A stretch of 64,000 bases of DNA from Sphingomonadaceae bacterium (GTDB taxonomy: Bacteria; Pseudomonadota; Alphaproteobacteria; Sphingomonadales; Sphingomonadaceae): contig PKED01000051.1 of the NCBI GenBank assembly GCA_002863155.1, positions 1 through 64,000 of the forward strand, written 5' to 3'. The position numbers and the translations under genes were made by a program. The number at the start of each line of letters is the position of its first letter. The first letter of the stretch is position 1. Shown piece after piece: positions 10,236 to 19,831 of the stretch. Below the pieces are notes generated by a model. It was not told the DNA's origin. It worked only from the letters and a program-made list of their open reading frames with translations, and did no database searches.

Positions 10236-12197
10236 ATGAGCAGCACCCAATCCGAACTGCACGCCCCGCCCGGCTCGTCGCGGATCAGCCTCGCCACACT
10301 CCCGCTGACGCTCGGCGCGATCGGCGTCGTGTTCGGCGACATCGGCACAAGCCCGCTCTACGCGTTTCGCGAAGCGTTGCAGCAATCGGCCGGCGACGGC
10401 GTCGATGCGAGCGAAATTCTGGGCGTGCTGAGCCTTGCGCTCTGGGCACTGATCCTGGTCGTTTCGCTCAAATATGTGATCTTCCTGACCCGCGCCGACA
10501 ATCAGGGCGAAGGCGGCGTGCTCGCGCTGACCGCGCTGGCGCGACGGTCGCTGCGCGCGTCGAAGGGGGCCGATACCCGCGCGGCGGTGGCATTGGTGCT
10601 CGGCGCGACCGGTGCCGCGCTCTTCTACGGCGATGCGATCATCACGCCCGCGCTGTCGGTGCTGTCGGCAATCGAGGGGCTGAAGACGATTCCGGGCGCC
10701 GGATCTCTGTTCAGCGAAGACACGATCATCGCCGTCACGATCGCGATCCTGGTCGGGCTGTTCCTGATCCAGTCACGCGGGACGGCCAGCGTATCGAAAC
10801 TGTTCGGCCCGGTCTGCGTGCTCTGGTTCCTCACGCTCGGCGCGCTCGGCGTCTATCATATCGTCGACGAGCCCTCGATCCTGAGGGTGCTGATCCCGAC
10901 CTATGGCATCAGCTTCCTGCTGAGCCATGGGGTGATCGGGCTGTTCGTGCTCGGCGCCGTCTTCCTGACGGTGACGGGCGCGGAGGCCTTGACGGCCGAT
11001 ATGGGCCATTTCGGCCGCGCGCCGATCCAGCTCGGCTGGTTCGCGCTCGCCCTTCCCGCGCTCTCGCTCAACTATCTCGGTCAGGGGGCCTTCGCGCTGA
11101 GCGCGCTTGAAGCGGCGGTGGCGGCAGGCAAGCCGTTCGCCAACCAGGACTGGTTCTTCCTGATGGCGCCCGAACCGGTGCGCATTCCGCTCATCATCAT
11201 CGCGACGCTGGCGACGATCATCGCCAGCCAGGCCGTCATCACCGGCGCCTATTCGCTGACCCAGCAAGCGATCCAGCTGGGGCTGCTGCCGCGGCTGCGC
11301 ATCCGCCAGACATCCGCGGCGCACCTCGGACAGATCTATCTGCCGTCGATCAACTGGCTGCTGCTGATCGGTATCATCCTGCTGGTCACGCAATTCCGTA
11401 CTTCCTCGGCGATGGCGGCCGCCTATGGCATCGCCGTCACCGGGACGATGGTGGTCACCAGCTGCCTTGCCTATATCGTCGTACGGCACCACTGGCACTG
11501 GAGCCGCCCGGCCGCGCTGCTGCTGATCGCGCCGTTCCTTGCCCTCGACCTGGTGTTCTTCGGTGCCAACATCCTGCGCGTCATCGAAGGCGGCTGGGTG
11601 CCGCTCGTCATCGCCGGCACGATCGGGCTGCTGATCGTCACCTGGATGCGCGGGCGCAAGATCGTCAGCGCATTCGAGGGACGCCAGGCGATTCCGCTCG
11701 CCGATCTTGCCGCCGCGCTCGCCAAGCGACCGCCCGAGCGGGTGGAGGGGACGGCGGTGTTCCTGACCGCCAATCCGATGAACACGCCCGGGGCGTTGCT
11801 CCACAACCTCAAGCACAACAAGGTTCTCCACGCGCGCAACCTGATCGTCAGCGTGCGCACCGCCGACCGACCGGTCGTCGCGCAGGAGGATCGCGCGCAC
11901 GTCCAGCGTATCGACGACAACTTCACCGCGGTGGTGCTCAAATACGGCTTCATGGAAAGCCCAGATGTCCCGGCCGATCTCGCCCGCGGGGCGGGCGATG
12001 CGATGCCGCCGATCGAGCCGATGCGCACCAGCTATTTCATCGGCCGCAACACGTTGAAGGCGTCGGCGGACGAAGGCATGCCGCTCTGGCAGGACCGGAT
12101 CTTCATGTTCCTGCAGCGCAACGCCAGCGACCCGACCGATTTCCTCCGGATTCCCGCCGGCAAGGTGCTCGAACTGGGCGAGCAGGTGACGGTCTAG
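10236..12197 (+). CDS. kup: Kup-type potassium uptake protein
   Basis: A 653-residue inner-membrane K+/H+ symporter. It starts after a short cytosolic tail with LTLGAIGVVFGDIGTSPLYAFREAL, the Kup hallmark, has about 12 membrane helices, and ends with a hydrophilic C-terminal domain (from about residue 470) containing FLTANPMNTPGALLHNLKHN and the RTSYFIGRNTL block. The start ATG at 10236 gives the normal length; a longer reading is open but adds unrelated residues. It is followed 40 bases later by a PepSY-type membrane protein gene. Confidence 0.96.
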   Translation: MSSTQSELHAPPGSSRISLATLPLTLGAIGVVFGDIGTSPLYAFREALQQSAGDGVDASEILGVLSLALWALILVVSLKYVIFLTRADNQGEGGVLALTALARRSLRASKGADTRAAVALVLGATGAALFYGDAIITPALSVLSAIEGLKTIPGAGSLFSEDTIIAVTIAILVGLFLIQSRGTASVSKLFGPVCVLWFLTLGALGVYHIVDEPSILRVLIPTYGISFLLSHGVIGLFVLGAVFLTVTGAEALTADMGHFGRAPIQLGWFALALPALSLNYLGQGAFALSALEAAVAAGKPFANQDWFFLMAPEPVRIPLIIIATLATIIASQAVITGAYSLTQQAIQLGLLPRLRIRQTSAAHLGQIYLPSINWLLLIGIILLVTQFRTSSAMAAAYGIAVTGTMVVTSCLAYIVVRHHWHWSRPAALLLIAPFLALDLVFFGANILRVIEGGWVPLVIAGTIGLLIVTWMRGRKIVSAFEGRQAIPLADLAAALAKRPPERVEGTAVFLTANPMNTPGALLHNLKHNKVLHARNLIVSVRTADRPVVAQEDRAHVQRIDDNFTAVVLKYGFMESPDVPADLARGAGDAMPPIEPMRTSYFIGRNTLKASADEGMPLWQDRIFMFLQRNASDPTDFLRIPAGKVLELGEQVTV

Positions 12198-12237
12198 CGC
12201 CAGCGCGATCGCGCGCGATTCCAAGGATATTTTCGGC

Positions 12238-12930
12238 ATGTCGATGACGCGCGTCGCGGCGACGGTACACAAATGGCTGGCGCTGGCGGCACTGATTCCG
12301 ATCCTGTTCTGGTTCTCGAGCGGGCTGTTCTTCGCGATTTCGCCCATTGAACGGGTGCGGAGCGAGCACCGGATCGCACACCGCCCGTCGCGGCCGGTGA
12401 CACTCGCCGATGCCGCAGCCGGGTTGAAGCTGCTTGCGTCGCATGGCGCTGCCGACGCCGCGAAAATCGAGATTCGCAGCCTGCTTGGCCGGCCGGTCGC
12501 GCTCGTCACGCGCGATCGGGGACGACCGGTGCTGTTCGACCTCCGCTCGGCCAAGCCGCTCTCTCCGATCCCTGCCGCGACGGCGCGAGCGATCGCGGCC
12601 AACGATTATGATGGCCCCGGCAAAGTGACGGACATCGTCGCGGTGACGCGCAATTCGCCGGAATATCGCGGTGCTCTGCCGGCGTGGGAGGTGCGCCTCG
12701 CCAGCGACGACCGGCTCTCGATTTACGTCGCGGCGGATACCGGACAGGTGACGGCCCGGCGATCGTCGTTGTGGCGCACCTATGACTGGCTGTGGGGCCT
12801 GCACATCCTCGACCTGAAGGACCATGAAAATTTCAACAGCGCGCTGCTGATCGCGGCGGTCACATCGGCGCTGCTGCTGCTTGCGAGCGGTATCGTCCTG
12901 ATTCCGGCGCGGTTCGGCTGGATCCGTTAA
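12238..12930 (+). CDS. PepSY domain-containing membrane protein
   Basis: A 230-residue protein with an N-terminal helix (THKW-like: VHKWLALAALIPILFWFSSGLFF), a periplasmic PepSY-type region, the WRTYDWLWGLHILDLKDHENFN segment, and a C-terminal helix (ALLIAAVTSALLLLASGIVLI). This is the architecture of the shortened PepSY-associated membrane proteins found near iron-uptake or redox genes. The biochemical role is not established. Its stop overlaps the convergent M20 peptidase stop by 4 bases. Confidence 0.8.
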   Translation: MSMTRVAATVHKWLALAALIPILFWFSSGLFFAISPIERVRSEHRIAHRPSRPVTLADAAAGLKLLASHGAADAAKIEIRSLLGRPVALVTRDRGRPVLFDLRSAKPLSPIPAATARAIAANDYDGPGKVTDIVAVTRNSPEYRGALPAWEVRLASDDRLSIYVAADTGQVTARRSSLWRTYDWLWGLHILDLKDHENFNSALLIAAVTSALLLLASGIVLIPARFGWIR

Positions 12931-14336
12931 GGCGCTCCGCTACCCGCATAGGCCTTCACCAGATCGAACAGATAGTCGCGGCTGGCATAGAGCGATTCGA
13001 TCCGAATCCGTTCGTTAAGCCCGTGGGTGCCGTTGCCGTCGGGATCGACGAAAGTACCGGGCACGCCATAGACCGGGATACCCAGCGCTTCGAAAAAGAT
13101 GCCGTCCGTGGCACCCGTCGACATGATCGGCAGCATCGGCACGCCGGGGAAATGCTTGGCGGCCAGCGCCTTGGCCGGTTCGACGATCCTGGGATCGAGC
13201 GTCGGCGGAATGGCGAGCGGGCGGATCGGCTGGTTTGCGGCGACCTTCACCTTCGGCCCGGCCAGTTCGCTCAGCTTGGCGAGCGTGCCCTCGACCGTCT
13301 CGCCGGGAAAGATGCGGCAATTGACCGTCGCCTGCGCGCGCTGCGGGAGCGCATTGCCGGCATGTCCCGCGCTCACCATCGTCGCAACGCAGGTGGTGCG
13401 CAGTGTCGAATGCAGCGCCTTGTCCTGGCTGACGATCGCATCGGCGGCCTTGTCGTTCGGATCGGCGAGCAATCGCTTGATCGCGCTGCCGAGCTCTCCC
13501 CCCTTGGCGAACGCCATCGCACCAAAGAATTGCCGCGTGGTTTCGGTAAACTTGATCGGAAATTCATAGCCCTGAACGGCCTTCAGGGCATCGCTCAGCT
13601 GGTAAATCGCATTGTCGGGCACCGGCTGCGAACTGTGCCCGCCGGGATTGGTGACGGTGAAGGTGAAGTTCTGCGACGCCTTTTCGCCGACCTGAAGCGC
13701 CAGCACTTCGCGCTTGCCCTCGGGCGTGTAGCGGCCGCCGCCGCCTTCGTTCAGCACGAATTCGGCATCGACGAGCGCGCGCCGTTCGCGGGTCAGATAG
13801 TCGGCGCCGTTGGTCGCCTCGTTGGTTTCCTCGCCACACGTGAGTGCAAGCTTGAGCGTTCGCTTCGGGCGATAGCCTTGCTGTTTGAAGCGGATCATCG
13901 CATCGCTCCAGATCGCCGCCTGCGCCTTGTCGTCGACCGTTCCGCGCGCGTAATAATAGCCGTCTTCCTCGACCAGCTTGAACGGATCGCGCGCCCAGTC
14001 CTCCCGCTTGGCTTCGACCACGTCGACATGGGCGAGCAGCAGCATCGGCTTCACCGCCGGATCGCTGCCGGGCAGCACCGCGACAAGCCCGCCTTCGCGC
14101 GGATGGCCCGGAGGCGTGAAGATCGTCACATCCTTGTCGGGATAGCCGGCCGCCTTCAGCCGCACCGCGATCTGTTGCGCGGCCTTGGTGCAATCGCCGA
14201 CCGACAGCGTCGTGTTGGTTTCGACCAGTTCCTTGTACAGGCCGAAAAAGGCCTGTTGATCGGGCCGCGTCTGCGCGTCCGCCAGCGCCGGGCTAAACCC
14301 CGCGACCATCGCCATGATCAGCCCGGAAATACGCAT
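12927..14336 (-). CDS. M20/M25/M40 family metallopeptidase, secreted
   Basis: A 469-residue zinc hydrolase with a signal peptide (MRISGLIMAMVAGFSPALADAQ). Zinc-ligand blocks seen are LLLAHVDVVEAKREDW, the DDKAQAAIWSDAM region, CGEETNE and a C-terminal GTHGLNERI. It has the large dimerisation insert of M20 carboxypeptidase or dipeptidase relatives. It probably trims peptides in the periplasm; the substrate is unknown. It reads away from the cytochrome c gene and converges with the PepSY gene. Confidence 0.9.
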   Translation of the reverse strand: MRISGLIMAMVAGFSPALADAQTRPDQQAFFGLYKELVETNTTLSVGDCTKAAQQIAVRLKAAGYPDKDVTIFTPPGHPREGGLVAVLPGSDPAVKPMLLLAHVDVVEAKREDWARDPFKLVEEDGYYYARGTVDDKAQAAIWSDAMIRFKQQGYRPKRTLKLALTCGEETNEATNGADYLTRERRALVDAEFVLNEGGGGRYTPEGKREVLALQVGEKASQNFTFTVTNPGGHSSQPVPDNAIYQLSDALKAVQGYEFPIKFTETTRQFFGAMAFAKGGELGSAIKRLLADPNDKAADAIVSQDKALHSTLRTTCVATMVSAGHAGNALPQRAQATVNCRIFPGETVEGTLAKLSELAGPKVKVAANQPIRPLAIPPTLDPRIVEPAKALAAKHFPGVPMLPIMSTGATDGIFFEALGIPVYGVPGTFVDPDGNGTHGLNERIRIESLYASRDYLFDLVKAYAGSGAP

Positions 14337-14510
14337 CGTCCTGCCCCCTGAACCTTTGGCCGCGACGATGCGGTAGATTGCACGGCTTGGCTAGCCCCTG
14401 CGATACGGACGGCTACAGCCGACGGCATGGGTGCCGGTATGGCACCTTGACACCCGATCCGGCGTTGTCCGATATCCCCGCGTGTCGAAAATCCTAGGCC
14501 GGAGATGCAA

Positions 14511-14894
14511 ATGATCCCTTTCAAATTCACTTTGGCTGCCACCCTTGCCGTTGCGATTGCCGTCCCGGCTACTGCCCAGACGATGCCCAAGGGCGACGCG
14601 ACGCGGGGCCAGGCTGCATTCATTGTCTGCAAGACCTGCCACGTCGCCGAACGCGGTATCAACCGCATTGGACCGAGCCTGTTCGGTGTGGTCGGGCGCA
14701 AGTCCGGCACGCTGGCAGGGTATAATTACTCCGCCGCCAACAAGGCCAAGGGCGTCGTCTGGACGCCGCAGGTGCTGTTCACCTATCTGGAAAACCCGCA
14801 GAAGTTCATCCCCGGCACCAAGATGACCTATCCGGGCCTGAAGGACGCGCAGAAGCGCGCCGACGTCATCGCGTTCCTTGCGACCAAGAAGTAA
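14511..14894 (+). CDS. Class I c-type cytochrome, periplasmic
   Basis: A soluble monoheme cytochrome of about 127 residues. It has a signal peptide ending PATAQT, a haem-attachment site CKTCH, and a distal methionine candidate in GTKMTYPGLKD, as in the cytochrome c2/c550 group (GPSLFGVVGRKSG is also typical). It carries electrons in the periplasm. I prefer the ATG at 14511, because GGAG (14501-14504) is then 6 bases upstream; the ATG at 14505 abuts GGAG directly. It is followed by a large hairpin shared with the convergent gene. Confidence 0.92.
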   Translation: MIPFKFTLAATLAVAIAVPATAQTMPKGDATRGQAAFIVCKTCHVAERGINRIGPSLFGVVGRKSGTLAGYNYSAANKAKGVVWTPQVLFTYLENPQKFIPGTKMTYPGLKDAQKRADVIAFLATKK

Positions 14895-14908
14895 CGGCTA
14901 GGCCTGTT

Positions 14909-14942
14909 CCGCTGATCGGAGGGACGTTCTTCCGGTCAGCGG
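14909..14942. terminator. Hairpin at convergent gene ends (cytochrome c / retropepsin)
   Basis: Eleven-base arms (14909-14919 and 14932-14942) pair with a single G-T wobble around a 12-base loop. The hairpin lies after the cytochrome stop and overlaps the last codons of the opposing gene (stop at 14936-14938). No T-run follows on either strand, so it may act with Rho or only as an mRNA end stabiliser. Confidence 0.5.
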
Positions 14943-15841
14943 AGGCTGCGCGGCAGCGCGAGACGGACTTCGCGCTTCGCAAAATCGATGTCGACGCGGC
15001 GGAATTGCTGAAGCGCGTCCATGCCGAGCAGGATCGCCGGTTTCTTGTCGAGCCCCAGCTGCTTGAACGGCGCGACATCGGCAAAGGCGATCGGTAGATT
15101 CTGGAACCGCACCCTGCCGATCTCCACCTCGTCGATCTGGGTGTAGTTGGCGGTCACCGTGTCGCCGGTGACGCTTGAGATCGTGACCGGCTGAAAATTC
15201 TTGGTCTTGCGCGCGACCTTGGCCTGGAGCGCCAGATTGCCCATGCTCACGACCGATCCGGTATCGAGCACGACCCGGACCCGCGTGCCGCGGACATAGG
15301 CCTCGGTGACAACCAGCTGGCCATGAATGCTCTTCGCCTCGACCACCACGTCCGATGGCTCGCCCGGATCGACGCCGCCGCGCCGCGATTTCCTGACCGA
15401 CATCCGCCGGTTGTCGAAATCGATCGACACGGCATGGCCCTGCAGCGAATCGAGCCCGAGCAGCCCCGGCGCGCCGAGATCGAAGCCGTTGAGCAGTGGC
15501 GCCTCGATCCGCGCCTTGCCGGCCGTCGACACCGCAAGCGACGGAATGACGACCGTTCCGACCAGGCTCGTCCCGCTCATCGCCGTCATCCGCACGCCGC
15601 GGCCCGATTGCAGGCCAAGCCGTGCCGCGAGCTCGCGCGAAATCACGGTGCGCTCGGCACCCGTGTCGATCGTGAAGGGATACGGGCCCGCACCGGCGAT
15701 CGTCACCGGCACGGTCATCCGCCCGGGAATGTCGGTGCCGATGCCCAGGATCTGCGCGTCGGTCGGCGGTTCGGGATCCTGGCCGGCGATCGACGCGGCA
15801 GGAACCGCCAGAAGCAGTGACAAGGCGATGGGGCCACGCAT
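14936..15841 (-). CDS. Secreted aspartic protease-like protein with two retropepsin domains
   Basis: A 301-residue protein with a signal peptide (MRGPIALSLLLAVPAASIAG). Two retropepsin-like halves are visible, each with a DTG active-site motif: FTIDTGAERTVIS in the first and VVLDTGSVVSMGN in the second. Retropepsin active sites need two DTG loops, normally supplied by a dimer; here both could come from one chain, as in pepsins. A hydrophobic GLLGLDSLQGHAV segment and a later LLGMDALQQF segment are the psi-loop ends of each half. Substrate unknown; probably periplasmic. Confidence 0.83.
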   Translation of the reverse strand: MRGPIALSLLLAVPAASIAGQDPEPPTDAQILGIGTDIPGRMTVPVTIAGAGPYPFTIDTGAERTVISRELAARLGLQSGRGVRMTAMSGTSLVGTVVIPSLAVSTAGKARIEAPLLNGFDLGAPGLLGLDSLQGHAVSIDFDNRRMSVRKSRRGGVDPGEPSDVVVEAKSIHGQLVVTEAYVRGTRVRVVLDTGSVVSMGNLALQAKVARKTKNFQPVTISSVTGDTVTANYTQIDEVEIGRVRFQNLPIAFADVAPFKQLGLDKKPAILLGMDALQQFRRVDIDFAKREVRLALPRSLR

Positions 15842-15879
15842 GTAACAATTCTACGCCTCGCAGCGGCGCCCGGCAATGC

Positions 15880-18303
15880 TCAATCGAGCCGCATCGCCTC
15901 CGCCGCCAGCGCTTCCGCTTCGATCAGGATCGCATCGTCGGCAAGGCCCTGCGGCACGCTTTCGCGCCCGATCATGACGAGTACGGGCACCGCCAGCGGC
16001 GACACGCGCGGCAGATCGACATGCAGCATCGTCCCCGCTGCACGGTCGAGCAGATCGCCGAGTCGCCCAACATCGGTCATCCGCGCGCGCGCATCTGCCC
16101 AGGCCGCCTGCAACAGCAGGTGATCGGGTTCGTAGCGGCGCAGCACGTCGTAGATGAGGTCGGTCGAAAACGTCACCTGCTTGCCGGTCTTGCGCTTGCC
16201 GGGGTGCTGCCGCTCGACAAGGCCGCCGATCACCGCGACTTCGCGAAATGCGCGTTTCAGCAGGTGCGACCCCTGGACCCAGTCGACGAATTCATCCTCA
16301 AGAATGTCGGCCGAAAACAGCGCCGCCGGATCGGTGATCGGCGCCAGACCATAGCAGGCCAGCGCATAGTCGTTCGCAACGAAGCCGATCGGCTTCAGCC
16401 CTTGCGTCTCCATCCGGCGCGTCAACAGCATGCCGAGCGACTGGTGCGCGTTCCACCCTTCGAAACAATAGGCGACCATGTGGTGCCGCCCTTCATGGGG
16501 AAAGGTCTCGACCAGCAATTGTCCCGGCTGCGGCAATTGCGACCGGCGGCGCTGGATTTCGAGCCATTCGTGGACATCGGCCGGAAAACGCGCCCAACCT
16601 TGGGGCTCGGCCAGGAAACCGCGCACCCGGTTGGCGAGATTGGTGGTGAGCGGCATCCGCGCGCCGCCATAGCTCGGGATGCGCGCCGGCCGGCTGCTCG
16701 CGCGCACGATCACTTCCTCGACATCGATCTTCTCGACCTCAAGGCTGATCCCTGAAAAAAAGAATGTGTCGCCGACCGAAAGCGTGGCCGCAAAGCTCTC
16801 CTCGACGCGTCCCAGGCTGCGGCCGTTGCGGAAGCGCACGCCGAGCATCGTCGCTTCGACGATGATCCCCGCGTTCAGCCGGTGCTGGGCGATGAACTTC
16901 GGATGGCTGACCCGCCAATGGCCATCGTCTTCGCGCACCAGCCGCTTGAACTTGTCATAGGCCTTGAGCGCGTACCCGCCATCGCGGATGAAGCCGAGCA
17001 CCGCGGTGAACGTCGCATCGTCGAGCGCCGAATAGGGCAGCGCGCTGCGTACCTCCGCCAGCATCTCGTCTTCGTGGAAAGGACCGGCGCAGGCACAGGC
17101 CATGACATGCTGGGCAAGGACGTCGAGCGCGCCCATCCGGAACAGGTCGGCGTCGAGCTCGTGTTCGGCGACCGCGTCGAGCGCGGCGCGCGCTTCGAGA
17201 TATTCGAAGCGGTTGCCGGGCACGATCATCGCCCGCGACGCTTCGTCGAGCCGGTGATTGGCGCGGCCGATCCGCTGCAGCAGCCGCGAGGCGCCCTTGG
17301 GCGCCCCCATCTGGATCACGCAGTCGACATCGCCCCAGTCGATACCCATGTCGAGGCTGGCGGTGCACACCAGGGCACGAAGCCTGCCATCGGCCATCGC
17401 GCTTTCGACCTTGCGCCGTGCCTCGATCGACAGCGAGCCGTGATGGATGCCGATCGGCAGCTGCGCCTCGTTCGCCTTCCACAGATCCTGGAAGATCAGT
17501 TCCGACAGCGCGCGCGTGTTGCAGAAAACGAGCGTGGTGCGGTGCGCGGTGATCTGTTCAAGCACCTGCGGCGCGGCATAGCGGCCCGAATGGCCCGACC
17601 ATGGTACACGCCCCTGCGGCAGCACGATCGCGATATCGGGCGCGGCACCGGGCTCGCCCTCGACCGGGACGACCCGGTCGATATCGCCATCGGGCGCGAG
17701 CCAGGCACGATAGCCGTCGGGATCGGCGACCGTCGCCGACAGCGCGACTCGCCGCAGCCCCGGCGCGATCGCCTGAAGCCGGGCCATGGCGAGCGCTAGC
17801 AGATCGCCGCGCTTCTGAGTCGCAAAGGCATGGACTTCGTCGACGACGATCGTCCTGAGCCCCTTGAACATCAGGAAACTGTCCGGATAGCTGAGCAGCA
17901 GCGACAGTGATTCGGGCGTCGTCAGCAGGACCTGCGGCGGCCGCACCCGCTGACGGACCTTGCGATCGTGCGGCGTGTCCCCGGTGCGCGTCTCGACGCG
18001 GATGTCGAGCCCCATTTCGGCAATCGGCGTCACCAGGTTGCGCTGAACGTCGACCGCGAGCGCCTTCAGCGGCGACACATACAGCGTGTGCAGCCCCTCC
18101 CCGGGCCGCTCGATCAGTTCGACCAGCGTCGGCAGAAAGCCCGCGAGCGTCTTGCCGGCGCCGGTGGGGGCGACGAGCAGCGCATGATCGCCCGCCCGGG
18201 CCGCCGCGAGCATGTCAAGCTGGTGCCGCCGCGGCATCCAGCCCTTGGCGGCGAACCAGTCGGTCAGCACGGGCGGCAGGTCGGGCTGGGAACCGTCGGT
18301 CAT
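15880..18303 (-). CDS. Ligase-associated DNA damage response DEXH box helicase
   Basis: An 807-residue Lhr-type superfamily 2 helicase. Motif I is APTGAGKT (45-52), the DEXH box is DEVH (155-158), SAT is at 189-191, and the second RecA domain has LLQRIGRANHR. The length and C-terminal winged-helix/beta-barrel region match Lhr-core helicases associated with bacterial ATP-dependent DNA ligases. It translocates on single-stranded DNA with ATP and probably prepares damaged ends for the exonuclease and ligase. The start at 18303 (MTDGSQPD) was chosen because upstream codons read through the divergent exonuclease gene. Only 18 bases separate the two start codons. Confidence 0.93.
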   Translation of the reverse strand: MTDGSQPDLPPVLTDWFAAKGWMPRRHQLDMLAAARAGDHALLVAPTGAGKTLAGFLPTLVELIERPGEGLHTLYVSPLKALAVDVQRNLVTPIAEMGLDIRVETRTGDTPHDRKVRQRVRPPQVLLTTPESLSLLLSYPDSFLMFKGLRTIVVDEVHAFATQKRGDLLALAMARLQAIAPGLRRVALSATVADPDGYRAWLAPDGDIDRVVPVEGEPGAAPDIAIVLPQGRVPWSGHSGRYAAPQVLEQITAHRTTLVFCNTRALSELIFQDLWKANEAQLPIGIHHGSLSIEARRKVESAMADGRLRALVCTASLDMGIDWGDVDCVIQMGAPKGASRLLQRIGRANHRLDEASRAMIVPGNRFEYLEARAALDAVAEHELDADLFRMGALDVLAQHVMACACAGPFHEDEMLAEVRSALPYSALDDATFTAVLGFIRDGGYALKAYDKFKRLVREDDGHWRVSHPKFIAQHRLNAGIIVEATMLGVRFRNGRSLGRVEESFAATLSVGDTFFFSGISLEVEKIDVEEVIVRASSRPARIPSYGGARMPLTTNLANRVRGFLAEPQGWARFPADVHEWLEIQRRRSQLPQPGQLLVETFPHEGRHHMVAYCFEGWNAHQSLGMLLTRRMETQGLKPIGFVANDYALACYGLAPITDPAALFSADILEDEFVDWVQGSHLLKRAFREVAVIGGLVERQHPGKRKTGKQVTFSTDLIYDVLRRYEPDHLLLQAAWADARARMTDVGRLGDLLDRAAGTMLHVDLPRVSPLAVPVLVMIGRESVPQGLADDAILIEAEALAAEAMRLD

Positions 18304-18321
18304 CGGCCCCATATAGGCGGC

Positions 18322-19320
18322 ATGGCAAAGCTCGGCGACTGGATCGATCCGCAACCTGGCGGGATCTACATTCCCGCCGCCGATGCGTGGATCGATCCCG
18401 CAGGCCCGCGCCCGCGCGCACTCGTTACCCATGGTCATGCCGATCACGCGCGCGGGGGCCATGGCGCGGTCTGGGCAACGCCCGAGACGCTTGCGATCAT
18501 GGACGCGCGCTATGGCCGACAACAGGCCAACCCTGTCGCTTATGGCGAGCAGCTGACGATGGGCGAGGTCGGGGTGCGCTTCGTGCCCGCCGGGCATGTC
18601 CTCGGTTCGGCGCAGATCGTGCTCGAGCATCGCGGCGAGACGGTGGTCGTGTCGGGCGACTACAAACGCCGCCCCGACCCCACCTGCGCGCCGTTCGAAC
18701 CGGTCAAGTGCGATGTATTCATCACCGAGGCGACCTTTGGCCTGCCCGTCTTCCGCCATCCCGAAACGGGCGACGAGATCGACAAGCTGCTCGCGGCCCT
18801 TGCCGCCAACCCGACGCGCTGCGTGCTGGTTGGCGCCTATGCGCTTGGAAAGGCGCAGCGCGTCATCCGCGAACTGCGCGACCGGGGTCACCATGCGCCG
18901 GTCTACATTCACGGCGCGATGCAGCGGCTGTGCGACCTTTATGTCGCGCACGGCGTCGACCTGGGCGAGCTGCGCCCCGCGACCGAGGCGTCGAAGGCGG
19001 CGATGGCCGGGCATATCGTCGTCGCGCCGCCATCGGCACTCCAGGATCGCTGGTCGCGCCGACTGCCCGACCCGATCACGGCGATGGCGAGCGGGTGGAT
19101 GCGGGTGCGTCAGCGCGCGGTGCAACGCGGCGTCGAGCTGCCGCTGATCCTGTCCGATCACGCCGACTGGGACGAGCTGACCGACACGATCGCCGAAATC
19201 GCGCCCAAGGAAATTTGGGTCACGCATGGGCGCGAAGAGGCCCTGGTACATTGGTGCATGACCCGTCAGATCAAGGCGCGCGCGCTGGCGCTGGTGGGCT
19301 TTGAGGATGAAGACGACTGA
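18322..19320 (+). CDS. Ligase-associated DNA exonuclease (MBL fold, SNM1/CPSF-like)
   Basis: A 332-residue metallo-beta-lactamase-fold nuclease. The metal site is H37-G-H39-A-D41-H42, followed by VRFVPAGHVLGSAQIVLE, VVVSGDYKRRPD and the C-terminal LSDHADWDEL, as in beta-CASP/SNM1-like exonucleases. It is thought to resect DNA ends before ligation. The start ATG at 18322 follows AGGCGG. It is head-to-head with the helicase gene 18 bases away, so the pair is probably co-regulated. Confidence 0.92.
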   Translation: MAKLGDWIDPQPGGIYIPAADAWIDPAGPRPRALVTHGHADHARGGHGAVWATPETLAIMDARYGRQQANPVAYGEQLTMGEVGVRFVPAGHVLGSAQIVLEHRGETVVVSGDYKRRPDPTCAPFEPVKCDVFITEATFGLPVFRHPETGDEIDKLLAALAANPTRCVLVGAYALGKAQRVIRELRDRGHHAPVYIHGAMQRLCDLYVAHGVDLGELRPATEASKAAMAGHIVVAPPSALQDRWSRRLPDPITAMASGWMRVRQRAVQRGVELPLILSDHADWDELTDTIAEIAPKEIWVTHGREEALVHWCMTRQIKARALALVGFEDEDD

Positions 19321-19347
19321 GCGAACCGCGTTTGGGCGCCGCGCAGG

Positions 19348-19752
19348 TCAGCCGCGCGCCTGGCGCTTCAGCGGCGTTTCGTTCGATTCCTCGAACAGCC
19401 ACGCTTCGGCATCGGCAAAGGAGGTGAAGTAGCGGACGTCGCGCATCGCGGCGGCGCGCTGAAGCTGCATCCGGGCGAGGGACGACGCCTGAACGAATGC
19501 CAGCTTGCGCGACCGATAGGCCGATCCGGCCAGCACGTCGCCCCATGCGGTGACGATGTCCTGCGCCTGGATCTGCATGGCGCGTGTATCGGCGAGCGTG
19601 ACGTGCTGGTTCGGCCCGCATCGAAGCTGCGCATGCGCGACGTCGCGTTCGACGAGGAACGCGCCGATATCGGCCTGCGAAAAGAACCCGCCCAGCGTGA
19701 TGATCACGAGGTCGCGGGCGGGATCGACCTCAAAGGAAAAATTTGCGCTCAT
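19348..19752 (-). CDS. STAS/SpoIIAA-like hypothetical protein
   Basis: A 134-residue soluble protein. The pattern of beta-strand (LVIITLGGFFSQADIGAF), helix and a late helix/strand pair (RSRKLAFVQASSLARMQLQRA, VRYFTSFADAEAWLFEE) resembles the SpoIIAA-like/STAS fold proteins of sphingomonads. No catalytic residues are evident. It is convergent with the exonuclease gene and 79 bases downstream of rpoN in the same direction. Function unknown. Confidence 0.65.
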   Translation of the reverse strand: MSANFSFEVDPARDLVIITLGGFFSQADIGAFLVERDVAHAQLRCGPNQHVTLADTRAMQIQAQDIVTAWGDVLAGSAYRSRKLAFVQASSLARMQLQRAAAMRDVRYFTSFADAEAWLFEESNETPLKRQARG

Positions 19753-19831
19753 CGCGCGGCGATAAGCGGCTCGCCGTTAAAAAATCCCGAATCAGCGCGG
19801 TGGCGTGCCAACTCGGTGCCAATTCGGCGCG

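Noticed and set aside
10773..12602. 609-residue open frame antisense to kup and the PepSY gene
   Set aside because: It is a GC-bias shadow of kup; its translation is Arg/Asp/His-rich with no family features, and kup is unmistakable on the other strand.
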